From assembly GCA_035995165.1 (NCBI GenBank), contig DASYKU010000096.1, positions 1 through 64,000 of the forward strand: a stretch of DNA of 64,000 nt. Direction: 5' to 3'. The notes below the pieces were generated by a model that did not search any database, was not told where the DNA came from, and saw only the letters and a list, made by a program, of their open reading frames with translations. The number at the start of each line of letters is the position of its first letter. Positions within the stretch are counted from its first letter, which is position 1. The stretch is from Mycobacteriales bacterium (GTDB lineage Bacteria; Actinomycetota; Actinomycetes; Mycobacteriales; CADCTP01). This document shows, one piece after another, positions 1-7,783 of the stretch. The translations under genes were made by a program, and so were the position numbers.

Positions 1-2
1 AC

Positions 3-290
3 CGGCGAGACGACCAAGAAACCACGGGAGTGCCGGCCACGTTCGAGGCGAACTCGGCCGCCAGCGCGGTCTCGGTGAAGGACATCCCGCAGGGCGCGGC
101 GACCTCGGCGCTGCTGGCCGCCTCCCCGCTGGTCGCCGGCGTCACCGGCCGCTACTTCGAGGACTGCGCCGAGGCCGGCCCGCACCGGCCCGGCGTACGC
201 CGCGGCGTCGCGGACCACGCGCTGGATCCGGTTGCCGCCGACCGCCTCTGGCAGGTCTCGCTCGACCTCATCGCCGGGCGCGGGCGTTGA
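3..290 (+). CDS. Short-chain dehydrogenase/reductase, C-terminal part (gene enters from the left edge)
   Basis: Only the last ~95 codons are in the window; there is no start, and the frame is open to the edge. The visible part has the typical tail of extended oxidoreductases of the SDR superfamily: a KDIPQGAATSALLAASP helix, then GRYFEDCAEA, then a C-terminal ALDPVAADRLWQVSLDLI. The Rossmann fold and the YxxxK active site would lie upstream and cannot be seen, so substrate and cofactor cannot be called. The 3' end overlaps the tail of the convergent ECF sigma gene by 23 bp. The family assignment is by tail motif only. Confidence 0.7.
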   Translation, partial: RRDDQETTGVPATFEANSAASAVSVKDIPQGAATSALLAASPLVAGVTGRYFEDCAEAGPHRPGVRRGVADHALDPVAADRLWQVSLDLIAGRGR

Positions 291-1494
291 GGTAGCGCTG
301 CTCCGGGATGCTGGTCGCCAGCCGGGCCGCGGTCGCGTACGCGGTCCGGGCCTCCTCGACCCGGCCGGCCCGTTCCAGCAGGTGCGCGTGTACGGCGTGC
401 AGCCGGTGGTGATGACGCAGCCGCCGGTCGGTCAGCAGCGGGGCCAGCATCGCCAGCGCGGCCTGCGGGCCGTCGACCTCGCCCACCGCGACGGCGTGGT
501 TGAGCGTGACCACCGGACCCGGGGTGAGCGTCTCGAGCATCCGGTAGAGGGTCTCGATCTGAATCCAGTCGGTGTCCCGCGCCCGCGGCGCCTCGGCGTG
601 CACGGCCGCGATCGCCGCCTGCAGCTGGTACGGCCCGACCGGGCCCGCCGGCAACACCGCCTCCACCAGCCGGACGCCCGCGGCGATCAGGTCCCGGTCC
701 CAGCGCGAGCGGTCCTGCTCGGCCAGCGGGACCAGCGAGCCGTCCGGGCGGGTCCGGGCCGCCCGCCGCGCGTCGGTCAGCAGCATCAGCGCCAGCAACC
801 CGCCGACCTCGCCGTCCGCGGGCAGCAGCGCGTGCAGCCGGCGGGTCAGCCGGATCGCCTCGGTGGCCAGCGAGACGTCGGTCAGCGCGGCCCCGGTGGT
901 CGCGGTGTGGCCCTCGGTGAAGATCAGGTAGAGCACCTGGGCCACCGCCGCGACCCGGCCCGGCAGCTGCTCGGCCGCCGGCACCGTGAAACGCGCCCCG
1001 ACCTGCCGCAGCCGGATCTTGGCCCGGCTGATCCGCTGCGCCATCGTGGCCTCCGGGACCAGGAAGGCCCGCGCGATCTGGGCCGTGCTCAGCCCGCCGA
1101 CCGCCCGCAGCGTCAGCGCGACCTGGGACGGCCGGCTCAGTGCCGGGTGGCAGCACAGCAGCACCAGCGTGAGCGAGTCGTCCCGGTCGGGGACGAGGAC
1201 CTCCTCGACCGGGCCGACCCGCTGCTCCCGGTCGGCCCGGGACCGCTCGGCCCGGCGCCCGTCGATCAGCCGCCGGGAGGCGACCCGGATCAGCCAGCCG
1301 CGCGGGTTGTCCGGCATCCCCTCGGCCGGCCACTGCCGCGCCGCCGCCAGCAGCGCCTCCTGAACGGCGTCCTCGCAGGTGTCGAAGTCGCCGTAGCGGC
1401 GGACGAGGGCGGACAGGACGAGCGGCGCGCACCGGCGCCACACGTCCTCCAGACCGGCCTCGCTCACCGCCGCGGGCTCACTGGTCCTCGCCAC
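268..1494 (-). CDS. ECF42-type RNA polymerase sigma factor with C-terminal TPR-like extension
   Basis: A 408-residue sigma-70 family factor. Sigma region 2 is near residues 25-90 (YGDFDTCEDAVQEALLAA, then the RGWL-RVASRRLIDGRR stretch). Region 4 is near 125-175 (LTLRAVGGLSTAQIARAFLVPEATMAQRISRAK). A long helical C-terminal extension of roughly 220 residues follows, with LYLIFTEGH and the ETLYRM--LTPGPVVTLNHAVAV signature. Length and this extension fit the ECF42 group rather than short ECFs. It overlaps its DGPF-domain partner by 17 bp (ATG at 1494, partner stop at 1478), so the two are likely translationally coupled; this pairing is the known ECF42 context. No anti-sigma factor is visible. 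In this group the C-terminal extension is thought to control activity. Confidence 0.9.
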   Translation of the reverse strand: MARTSEPAAVSEAGLEDVWRRCAPLVLSALVRRYGDFDTCEDAVQEALLAAARQWPAEGMPDNPRGWLIRVASRRLIDGRRAERSRADREQRVGPVEEVLVPDRDDSLTLVLLCCHPALSRPSQVALTLRAVGGLSTAQIARAFLVPEATMAQRISRAKIRLRQVGARFTVPAAEQLPGRVAAVAQVLYLIFTEGHTATTGAALTDVSLATEAIRLTRRLHALLPADGEVGGLLALMLLTDARRAARTRPDGSLVPLAEQDRSRWDRDLIAAGVRLVEAVLPAGPVGPYQLQAAIAAVHAEAPRARDTDWIQIETLYRMLETLTPGPVVTLNHAVAVGEVDGPQAALAMLAPLLTDRRLRHHHRLHAVHAHLLERAGRVEEARTAYATAARLATSIPEQRYLNARARR

Positions 1495-1870
1495 CCGGCC
1501 ACATCACCGGGCGCAGCTCGACCACGCTGCCCGGCCCGGCGAACTGCGCGGCGATCTCCTCGGCCCGCTCCCGGCTCGCGGCGTCGATGAGGAAGAACCC
1601 GGCCAGCTGCTCCTTGGCCTCCGCGTACGGCCCGTCGGTGGCGACGTGGCCCTCCGGGGTCCAGCCGTAGATCGTCGAGGCGGCCGGGTCGGCCAGCGCC
1701 TCGGCCGTGACGAACTCCCCGGAGGCCGAGATCTCCTCCAGCAGCGCGTCGAACTCCTTGTCCATCCGGTCGTGCTGCTCCTGCGGCAGCGCCCGGCCCT
1801 CGGCGGTGTAGATCGAGGTCGGGTGGCCCCACGGGTCGGGGTTGGCGTGGATCAGGATCACGTACTTCAT
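1478..1870 (-). CDS. YCII-related DGPF-domain protein, partner of the ECF42 sigma factor
   Basis: A 130-residue single-domain protein opening with MKYVILIHANPD and carrying the family-defining DGPYAEAKEQLAGFFLIDA segment around residues 80-98. DGPF proteins are small ferredoxin-like folds related to YciI. They accompany ECF42 sigma genes in many actinobacteria, but their biochemical role is not established. The gene precedes and overlaps the sigma gene, making a two-gene operon. The start is ATG at 1870, with an AGGAGG-type ribosome site just upstream. The ~165 bp upstream to the next divergent gene should hold the promoter, which I could not define. Confidence 0.9.
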   Translation of the reverse strand: MKYVILIHANPDPWGHPTSIYTAEGRALPQEQHDRMDKEFDALLEEISASGEFVTAEALADPAASTIYGWTPEGHVATDGPYAEAKEQLAGFFLIDAASRERAEEIAAQFAGPGSVVELRPVMWPGGEDQ

Positions 1871-2037
1871 CGGGTCCTCCTTCGGCGGCCGCGTCCCTCG
1901 CGGCCGTGCAGTGGGGACGTCGGAGCCGATCCCCCGTTCTCTACATCCCAGCAGACCCGGGTTGGCGAGCTCGGACGGATGGGTAACAGACCTGTGAGCG
2001 GAGCCGCGTGGGGCGGCCCCTTCCGGAAGGAACCTCG

Positions 2038-2367
2038 ATGGGCATCGCCGTCAGTCTCTTCCTCTTCGCGATCGGCGCGATCCTGACGTTCGCCACGAAC
2101 GTCAGCGTGTCCGGGCTGGACCTGGACGTCGTCGGCGTGATCCTGATGCTGGTCGGGATCGTCGGGTTCGTCCTGTCGCTGGTGGTTTGGGGCCCCCGGC
2201 GCCGGGCGCTGGTCCGGGCCTCCCCCGTGGTCGAGCGGCAGGTCGCCCCTGGCCGCGAGGTCGTCACGGAGCGCCCGGCCGCACCCGGTGCGGTCATCGA
2301 GGAGCGCCGGCTCGTGCAACCTGCGCCGGTGGTGCAGGAACGCCGCTACCGACGCAAGATCAAGTAG
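2038..2367 (+). CDS. DUF6458 family small membrane protein
   Basis: A 109-residue protein starting at ATG 2038 (MGIAVSLFLFAIGAILTFA), with GGAAGGA about 7 nt upstream. An earlier in-frame ATG at 2008 lacks the family N-terminus and a ribosome site. Two hydrophobic segments (about residues 3-22 and 33-54), separated by VSVSGLDLDVVG, are followed by VVWGPRRR and a charged, Pro/Val/Arg-rich cytoplasmic tail ending in YRRKIK. This layout matches DUF6458, a widespread actinobacterial family of unknown function. The gene stands alone, with a hairpin directly after its stop codon. Confidence 0.8.
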   Translation: MGIAVSLFLFAIGAILTFATNVSVSGLDLDVVGVILMLVGIVGFVLSLVVWGPRRRALVRASPVVERQVAPGREVVTERPAAPGAVIEERRLVQPAPVVQERRYRRKIK

Positions 2368-2375
2368 TTCGGGTC

Positions 2376-2398
2376 GGTCGCTCCCGCAGGGAGTGACC
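2376..2398 (+). terminator. Hairpin after the DUF6458 gene
   Basis: GGTCGCTCCC and GGGAGTGACC form a 10-bp stem (one G-U pair) with a 3-nt loop, starting 9 bp after the stop codon at 2367. There is no T-run, as is common for high-GC terminators. Placement makes termination the simplest role. Confidence 0.5.
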
Positions 2399-2614
2399 GG
2401 CGGCACAGCGAATGAATTCGGCCCAACCGCGTCACGGGCCGGGCGCCGCGCAGTCCCTTACTGGTAAGGGTTCCGCGCCGCGACCGGCGCGGGACGACGA
2501 CGGCGGCCGACGCGTCCGGGAGCTCGGTACCCGGACGGCCCGACGCACTCGCCCCGCGTCTCGCCCCCCGTCCCGGTTCCACCCTGCCCGACCGTCGCCG
2601 CCACCGTCCCCAGT

Positions 2615-2751
2615 GGACGGACCTCCGTCCCACCCGACGGAGCCCGTCCGCACGGACGGGACTCCGTCCTGATGGACGGGCGTCCGTCCTGCAAGTGAAC
2701 GGGGCTCCGTCCCGAAGGGACGGTTGGAGACGCGCCGTCCCTTGTGGACGG
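2615..2751. repeat. Array of five small hairpins with identical GGACGG/CCGTCC arms
   Basis: Five inverted repeats lie in 137 bp: 2615-2630, 2654-2669, 2674-2689, 2707-2723 and 2735-2751. Each has the arms GGACGG and CCGTCC (in the last two the order is CCGTCC first) and a 3-5 nt gap. Extra copies of GACGG/CCGTC lie between them. The array fills the last part of a ~400-bp intergenic region and stops 20 bp before the glycosyltransferase start. It could be a folded 5' leader, a set of operators, or a terminator stack; the sequence does not decide. The rest of this gap (2400-2610) shows no gene. Confidence 0.85.
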
Positions 2752-2770
2752 ACCAGACGGAAGGGTGCTC

Positions 2771-5032
2771 ATGCTCGCAGCGATCCTGCTGGCCGGCCTC
2801 ATCGCGGCGCCGGTCAGCTCGGCCGCGCTGTTCGTCCCGGTACGGTCCCGGGCCCGGGTGAGCGGGACCTGGCCCGCGACCCGCCGGCTGGTGCTGGCCC
2901 TGCTCGGCACCGCCGTGCTGGCCGCGGTCGTCGCCGCCGCGCTGGCCGGGATGCACGTGGTCCGGACGAACCTGGTCGCCGCCACCGCCGCGGTCGTGCT
3001 GGCCGGCCTGGTCTGGCTGCCCGCCACCCGGCGCTGGAACGCCCGCGCGCACCTGTGCTGGTCGGCCAGCGTGTTCCTCTTCGTCGCGTACCTGGTGTTC
3101 ATCCTGCACTGGACGCTGATCAGCGGGCTCGGTGCGTTCGGCACGTCCGGTGGCGTGGTGCTCTGGGTGCTGGAGGTCGTCGCCGGCGTGCTGGCCTGCG
3201 CGTACCTCTGGGAGCTGTGCGACGCGCTCGGCACCGAGCGCTGGCGCCGCCGGGTCACCAAGGACACCCCGCGGGCGGACGCGATGCCGTTCGTCAGCCT
3301 GCACGTACCGGCCCACAACGAGCCGCCCGAGATGGTCATCGCGACGCTGAACTCCCTGCTGCGGCTAGACTACCCGAACTACGAGATCGTCGTCATCGAC
3401 GACAACACCGACGACGAGGAGCTCTGGCGGCCGGTCGCGGACTGGTGCACCGAGCACGGGGTGACGTTCCTGCACCTGGCCGACTGGCCCGGCTACAAGT
3501 CCGGCGCGCTGAACGTCGCGCTGCGCGAGTACACCGACTCGCGGGCCGAGCTGGTCGGCGTGGTCGACTCGGACTACCAGCTGGAGCCGGACTTCCTGCG
3601 TCGGTGCGCGCCGCTGTTCGCCGAGGAGAAGGTCGGCTTCATCCAGGCGCCGCAGGACTACCGGGACTGGGAGCAGGCCTCGTACTTCCGCCGGCTCTAC
3701 TACTCCTACGCCTACTTCTTCGCGATCTCGCAGCCGTCCCGCAACGAGCACGACGGCGCGATCTTCGCCGGCACCATGGGCCTGATCCGCAGGTCCGCGC
3801 TGGAGGACGTCGGCGGCTGGGACGAGTGGTGCATCACCGAGGATGCCGAGCTGTCGCTGCGGCTGCTGCGGGCCGGCTGGTCCGGGCTGCACGTGGACGA
3901 GTCCTTCGGCCGCGGCGTGATGCCGCTGACGTTCGAGGCACTGAAGAGCCAGCGCTACCGCTGGTGCTTCGGCGGGATCCAGATCCTGCGGATGCACTGG
4001 CGCTCGATGCTGCCCGGCCGACGGTCCGCCGACAACGAGCTCGGCCCGGCCCAGCGCTGGGCGTACTTCTCCGGCGCCGTGCAGTGGTACGGCGACCTGC
4101 TCGGGCTGGCGTTCTTCCTGCTGCTGCTGGTCGGCGCGGTCAACCTGGCCGCCGGCGGCGGGGACCTGTTCCGCAAGCTCACCGCGTTCGTGGTCGCGAC
4201 CGTGCCGGTGCTGGTCGCGCTCGGCCTGCTGCGGGCGGTCGCGCTGCTGCGGCGCGGCACCGGCGCCTCCTGGCGGGACGCGGTCGGTGCGTTCCTCATC
4301 TGGCAGTCGACCACGCTGGTCGTCGCCCGCGCCTCCGTCCAGGGCCTGTACGCGCGCAAGGCCGAGTTCCTGCGTACGCCCAAGAGCACCGAACGCACCT
4401 CCTGGTGGACGGCGATCCGGGCCAACTGGGCCGAGACCGGGCTCGCGCTGCTCGGGCTGGCCGGGATCGTGGCCGGGCTGACCCGGTTCGACAGCTACGC
4501 CGGGCCGCTGCTGGCCGGGCTGCTGCTGGTGCCGACACTGGGGCTGGCGGCGGCGCCGGTCAACAGCCTGGCCGCGCAGCGGGCCACCCTGCCGCCGGAC
4601 CTGGGCGAGCGGCGCAAGACCGAGTGGCTGCGGGACCGGCGCGTGGTCGCCGCCGGGATCGCGGCCGGCGCCGCGGCCGGGACGCTCGTCGGCGTCGGCA
4701 TCGTGGCGGCGCTGCTGTCCGCGCCCGGGCCGGCGATCGTGCAGCTGCCGCAGGTGATCGCGCCCGCGCAGGGGCGGACCGTGGCGCCGGCGACCTCGCC
4801 CGCGCCGGCCCCGTCCGGCAGCACGTCACCCGGGCCGTCCGGATCCTCCGGGCCGTCGGGATCCTCCGGGCCGTCGGGGACCGCCCCGGGATCGAGCCCC
4901 GCGGCGCCGTCCGGGGCCGGGTCGCCGAGCCCGGTGCCGCCGTCGTCGCCCGTCCCGTCGCCGACCGGGTCCGCGACCAGCCCGGTGCCGCCGCCGGCCG
5001 CGCCGACCACGCTGCCTCCGTCCACGCCGTAG
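2771..5032 (+). CDS. Membrane family-2 glycosyltransferase (cellulose synthase-like) with Ser/Gly/Pro-rich tail
   Basis: A ~753-residue processive glycosyltransferase. Three or four hydrophobic helices at the N-terminus precede a cytoplasmic GT2 domain with the full D,D,D,QxxRW set: IVVIDDNTDDEE, VVDSDYQLEP, ITEDAELSLRLLRAGW and SQRYRWCFGG. Further membrane helices follow, then about 90 residues of Ser/Gly/Pro/Thr containing repeats of GPSGSS. It should build a beta-linked polysaccharide at the membrane from a nucleotide sugar; the product cannot be inferred. The start is ATG 2771 (GGAAGG 7 nt upstream); GTG 2765 and ATG 2744 are also in frame. No cyclic-di-GMP PilZ domain is seen. The tail resembles a wall-spanning or low-complexity linker and is unusual for the family. 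Confidence 0.85.
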   Translation: MLAAILLAGLIAAPVSSAALFVPVRSRARVSGTWPATRRLVLALLGTAVLAAVVAAALAGMHVVRTNLVAATAAVVLAGLVWLPATRRWNARAHLCWSASVFLFVAYLVFILHWTLISGLGAFGTSGGVVLWVLEVVAGVLACAYLWELCDALGTERWRRRVTKDTPRADAMPFVSLHVPAHNEPPEMVIATLNSLLRLDYPNYEIVVIDDNTDDEELWRPVADWCTEHGVTFLHLADWPGYKSGALNVALREYTDSRAELVGVVDSDYQLEPDFLRRCAPLFAEEKVGFIQAPQDYRDWEQASYFRRLYYSYAYFFAISQPSRNEHDGAIFAGTMGLIRRSALEDVGGWDEWCITEDAELSLRLLRAGWSGLHVDESFGRGVMPLTFEALKSQRYRWCFGGIQILRMHWRSMLPGRRSADNELGPAQRWAYFSGAVQWYGDLLGLAFFLLLLVGAVNLAAGGGDLFRKLTAFVVATVPVLVALGLLRAVALLRRGTGASWRDAVGAFLIWQSTTLVVARASVQGLYARKAEFLRTPKSTERTSWWTAIRANWAETGLALLGLAGIVAGLTRFDSYAGPLLAGLLLVPTLGLAAAPVNSLAAQRATLPPDLGERRKTEWLRDRRVVAAGIAAGAAAGTLVGVGIVAALLSAPGPAIVQLPQVIAPAQGRTVAPATSPAPAPSGSTSPGPSGSSGPSGSSGPSGTAPGSSPAAPSGAGSPSPVPPSSPVPSPTGSATSPVPPPAAPTTLPPSTP

Positions 5033-5044
5033 TCCACAGTGGAC
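5032..5044. repeat. 13-bp palindrome GTCCACAGTGGAC (copy 1)
   Basis: An exact copy of the recurrent GTCCACWGTGGAC palindrome. It begins on the last base of the glycosyltransferase stop codon and lies in the short convergent gap before the gene at 5092. Confidence 0.8.
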
Positions 5045-5091
5045 GGATCGATCGCCCGGCCGGCACGAGGGGTCCGGCCGGGCGGTCCACC

Positions 5092-6012
5092 CTACGGCGC
5101 GACGCGGATCGCGGTGACGGCGAAGCGCTCGACCGCGGCGACGTGACCGCCGGTCGCGGCCGCGACGGTGATCAGGGTTCCTGCGGCGGCGCCGAATCGG
5201 ACCGGCACCGACCACCCGGTGTTCTCGCCGCCGGCCTCGGTCGCGGCGGTGCCGGGCACGGTCGCGGTGCCGGTGTGCAGGGTGACCACGACGCGCTCGT
5301 CCACGCCGGTGATCCGGCCGCCGACGGTGATCGGTGACCGCACCGTCGCGCCGTACGCGGGCGTGGTCAGGGTGAGCGTGGTGTCCCGGGTGCCGACGAC
5401 CTCCCAGGCCCGGTCCGCGCCGCGGCCGATCGCGACCAGGTGCACGTCGGCCGCGGTGTGCAGGCTCCCGTCCGGCTGCCGGAACCCGACCGCGACGTAG
5501 GCCTCGGCGCCGTCCACTGTGGACCGGACGACCCGGTCGAGGGCGGGGTAGCCGAGGTGGCCGGCGAACCCGAGCGCGGTCGCGGCCGGGTCGCCGTGCC
5601 AGGGCTGGTGACCGCCCTCGCGGTGGGCCCGCTGCCAGGCCGCGACGTCCCGCTGGTCCGCGAACGGCCACAGCCACTGAACCGCCCGCACGGCCGGCGC
5701 CGCCCCGCCTGCCGGAGACGCCGGCACCCCGACCGCCGGCGCCCCGGCCCCGGAACCGGCCGCAGGCACCCCGGCCGCGGAACCGGGGACGGCCGAGCCC
5801 GCGGCGCCCGACCCCGCCGCCGACCCCGCCGCCGGAGGCGATCCCGCGGCCGAGCCCGTACCGAGAGCCGAGGACGGAGCCGAGGAGGGGGCGCGGAGCT
5901 GAGCGACCGCGACCAGCACGATCCCCACCACCGCCGCGACCGCGACCGCGATCCACCAGTGAGAAGCGCGCCGCGTCGGTGGCCGCCGCGGTGTCTGCAG
6001 GCTCGTACTCAT
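5092..6012 (-). CDS. Single-pass membrane protein with Gmad2-like extracytoplasmic domain
   Basis: A 306-residue protein from ATG 6012, chosen over the upstream ATG at 6036 because GGGGGAA precedes it. An Arg-rich cytoplasmic start is followed by one membrane helix (SHWWIAVAVAAVVGIVLVAVAQL), then ~80 residues of Ala/Gly/Ser/Pro linker. The extracellular part contains a WPFADQRDVAAWQRAHREGG segment. A C-terminal beta domain (TLTLTTPAYGATVRSPITV...) resembles the Gmad2 immunoglobulin-like domain of spore-germination and lipoprotein families. Function is unknown; a surface-exposed structural or ligand-binding role is plausible. It converges on the glycosyltransferase gene, leaving 59 bp between stops. 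An in-frame Ser-Thr-Val-Asp is encoded by the 13-bp palindrome at 5512. Confidence 0.6.
   Translation of the reverse strand: MSTSLQTPRRPPTRRASHWWIAVAVAAVVGIVLVAVAQLRAPSSAPSSALGTGSAAGSPPAAGSAAGSGAAGSAVPGSAAGVPAAGSGAGAPAVGVPASPAGGAAPAVRAVQWLWPFADQRDVAAWQRAHREGGHQPWHGDPAATALGFAGHLGYPALDRVVRSTVDGAEAYVAVGFRQPDGSLHTAADVHLVAIGRGADRAWEVVGTRDTTLTLTTPAYGATVRSPITVGGRITGVDERVVVTLHTGTATVPGTAATEAGGENTGWSVPVRFGAAAGTLITVAAATGGHVAAVERFAVTAIRVAP
5512..5524. repeat. 13-bp palindrome GTCCACTGTGGAC (copy 2)
   Basis: Exact copy inside the Gmad2-like gene, encoding Ser-Thr-Val-Asp on the minus strand. Confidence 0.8.
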
Positions 6013-6077
6013 AGCCGGTTCCCCCTGTGCTCGCACCTGTCGTTGCCAACAGGACGCGCACCACCCGGCTCCGGTTG

Positions 6078-6869
6078 TCAGCCGGGAAGGGCTTCCCGGC
6101 GCAGCTCGGTGCCGAGCTCCTTGGCGACGCGGTGCAGCACCGGCACGATCTCCGGGATCCGCTCCTCGGTCAGCCGCCCGGACGGCCCGGACACCGAGAC
6201 CGCGATCCGCCCCGGCCCGCCGTCGACCGGCACGGCCAGGCAGCGGACGCCGATCTCCTGCTCGCCCTCGTCGAGGGCGTACCCCTGGTCCCGGATCCGG
6301 GCGAGCTCACCCAGCAGCCGGTCCGGGGTGGTGATCGTGTGCTCGGTCCGGGCCGGCAGCCCGGCCCGGCGGACCAGCTCCAGCACCTCGGCGTCCTCCA
6401 GCTGGGACAGCAGCGCCTTGCCCACGCCGGTGCAGTGGGTCAGCACCCGCCGGCCGACCTCCGTGAACATCCGCATCGAGTGCGGCGAGGGGACCTGGGC
6501 GACGTAGACGGCGGCGTCGCCGTCGAGCATCGCCATGTTCGCGGTCTCGGCGACCTCGGTGACCAGCCGGCGCAGGTGCGGCACGGCCCAGACCCCGAGC
6601 GCGCGGCTGGCGGCGTCACCGAGGCGGATGAGCCGGCCACCCAGCGCGTACCGCCGGGACTGCTCCTGGCGGACGTACCCGCTGATGGTCAGCGAGCGCA
6701 GCAGCCGGTGGATGGTCGGCAGCGGCAGCCCGGTCGCGGCGGCCAGCTCGGAGACGCCCAGCGTGCCGCCCGCGTCGGCCAGCCGTTCCAGCAGGTCGAA
6801 CGCCCGGTTGAGCGACTGGACGCCGCCTCCGCCGTCCGGGCCCGGAGTCCCCACCCGGTCAGTATCCAT
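6078..6869 (-). CDS. IclR-family transcriptional regulator of the glyoxylate operon
   Basis: A 263-residue IclR protein. The winged helix-turn-helix spans about residues 15-75 (GGVQSLNRAFDLLERLADAGG, then LGVSELAAATGLPLPTIHRLLRSL). The ligand domain has the family-typical HCTGVGKALL and IAVSVSGPSGRLTEERI. I take ATG 6869, which has GGCGGGGA just upstream; an in-frame ATG at 6914 would run the gene into the divergent promoter. It is transcribed away from hyi-glxR-gcl, the arrangement of AllR/IclR-type repressors that sense glyoxylate or allantoin intermediates. The effector is inferred, not shown. A palindrome at 6930-6944 is the likely binding site. Confidence 0.85.
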   Translation of the reverse strand: MDTDRVGTPGPDGGGGVQSLNRAFDLLERLADAGGTLGVSELAAATGLPLPTIHRLLRSLTISGYVRQEQSRRYALGGRLIRLGDAASRALGVWAVPHLRRLVTEVAETANMAMLDGDAAVYVAQVPSPHSMRMFTEVGRRVLTHCTGVGKALLSQLEDAEVLELVRRAGLPARTEHTITTPDRLLGELARIRDQGYALDEGEQEIGVRCLAVPVDGGPGRIAVSVSGPSGRLTEERIPEIVPVLHRVAKELGTELRREALPG

Positions 6870-6880
6870 CGGTCCCCGCC

Positions 6881-6909
6881 TTGACGTGAGTGTCGGCCTC
6901 TCGTACTTT
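6881..6909 (+). promoter_or_regulatory. Sigma-70-type promoter for hyi-glxR-gcl
   Basis: TTGACG at 6881-6886 and TACTTT at 6904-6909 are separated by exactly 17 bp. Both lie between the divergent IclR gene and hyi. Transcription would start near 6915, immediately before the palindrome at 6930-6944. Confidence 0.65.
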
Positions 6910-6929
6910 TCCATTAGTCAGAAACAGTA

Positions 6930-6944
6930 TTCCACAATACGGAA
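6930..6944. promoter_or_regulatory. Candidate IclR operator
   Basis: TTCCACAATACGGAA is a 15-bp inverted repeat with TTCC/GGAA arms, the general shape of IclR-family operators. It sits just downstream of the predicted transcription start, where a bound repressor would block the operon. Confidence 0.55.
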
Positions 6945-6964
6945 ACCGATGGGCGGAAGAGACG

Positions 6965-7783
6965 ATGGCTCCCCGCTACCTGGTCAACTGCTCGATCCTG
7001 TTCACCGAGCTGCCGCTGCTGGACCGGCCGGCGGCCGCGCGGGCGGCCGGCTTCGAGGCGGTCGAGTTCTGGTGGCCCTTCGACCGGGCGGTGCCGACGA
7101 ACTCGGCCGTCGCGGAGTTCGTCGCCGCGGTCCGCGACGCCGGCGTCCGGCTGGCCGGGCTCAACTTCGTCGCCGGGGACCTGGCCGCGGGCGAGCGCGG
7201 GCTGGTGTCCTGGCCCGGCCGCAGCGAGGAGTTCCGGGCCGGGGTCGCGGTCGCGGTCTCGATCGGCCGGCAGCTGGACGTGCCCGCGTTCAACGCGCTC
7301 TACGGCAACCGGCTGCCCGGGGCCGACCCGGCCGAACAGGACGCGCTGGCCGTCGGCAACCTGGCCTACGCGGCCGCCGCCGCGGCCCGGATCGGCGCGA
7401 CCGTGCTGGTGGAGCCGGTCAGCGGCGTCCCGGCGTACCCGCTGAAGACCGCGGCCGACGTGCTCGCCGTCATCGACGAGGTCCGGGCCGTGCACGGCTG
7501 CGAGAACGTCCGGCTGCTGGCCGACCTCTACCACCTGTCCGTCAACGGCGACGACGTCCCCGCGATGATCGCCGCGCACGCCGGGGAGGTCGGGCACGTG
7601 CAGATCGCGGACGCGCCCGGCCGGCACCAGCCCGGCACCGGCACGCTGCCGATCCCGGCCTACCTCGACGCCCTGACCGCGGCCGGCTACGACGGCTGGT
7701 TCAGCCTGGAGTACGTCCCCGAGGGCCCGTCCGCGGACAGCTTCGGCTGGCTGCCGGCCGGCGCGACGCAGGTGCGCTCGTGA
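6965..7783 (+). CDS. hyi: Hydroxypyruvate isomerase
   Basis: A 272-residue TIM-barrel isomerase interconverting hydroxypyruvate and tartronate semialdehyde. It starts at ATG 6965 (MAPRYLVNCSILFTELPLLDRPAAA), with GGAAGAG upstream. Acidic active-site residues expected of the family sit in VLVEPVSGVPAYPL and GWFSLEYVP. It is the first gene of a three-gene operon; its stop overlaps the next start (GTGA). Together with glxR and gcl it lets the cell convert glyoxylate to glycerate. Context and sequence agree, so the assignment is firm, although related barrel isomerases with other sugars cannot be fully excluded. Confidence 0.9.
   Translation: MAPRYLVNCSILFTELPLLDRPAAARAAGFEAVEFWWPFDRAVPTNSAVAEFVAAVRDAGVRLAGLNFVAGDLAAGERGLVSWPGRSEEFRAGVAVAVSIGRQLDVPAFNALYGNRLPGADPAEQDALAVGNLAYAAAAAARIGATVLVEPVSGVPAYPLKTAADVLAVIDEVRAVHGCENVRLLADLYHLSVNGDDVPAMIAAHAGEVGHVQIADAPGRHQPGTGTLPIPAYLDALTAAGYDGWFSLEYVPEGPSADSFGWLPAGATQVRS

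Noticed and set aside
2695-5337. Plus-strand frame of 880 codons over the glycosyltransferase
   Set aside because: Out of frame with the GT2 motifs; Arg/Ala/Gly-rich translation typical of a +1 shadow.
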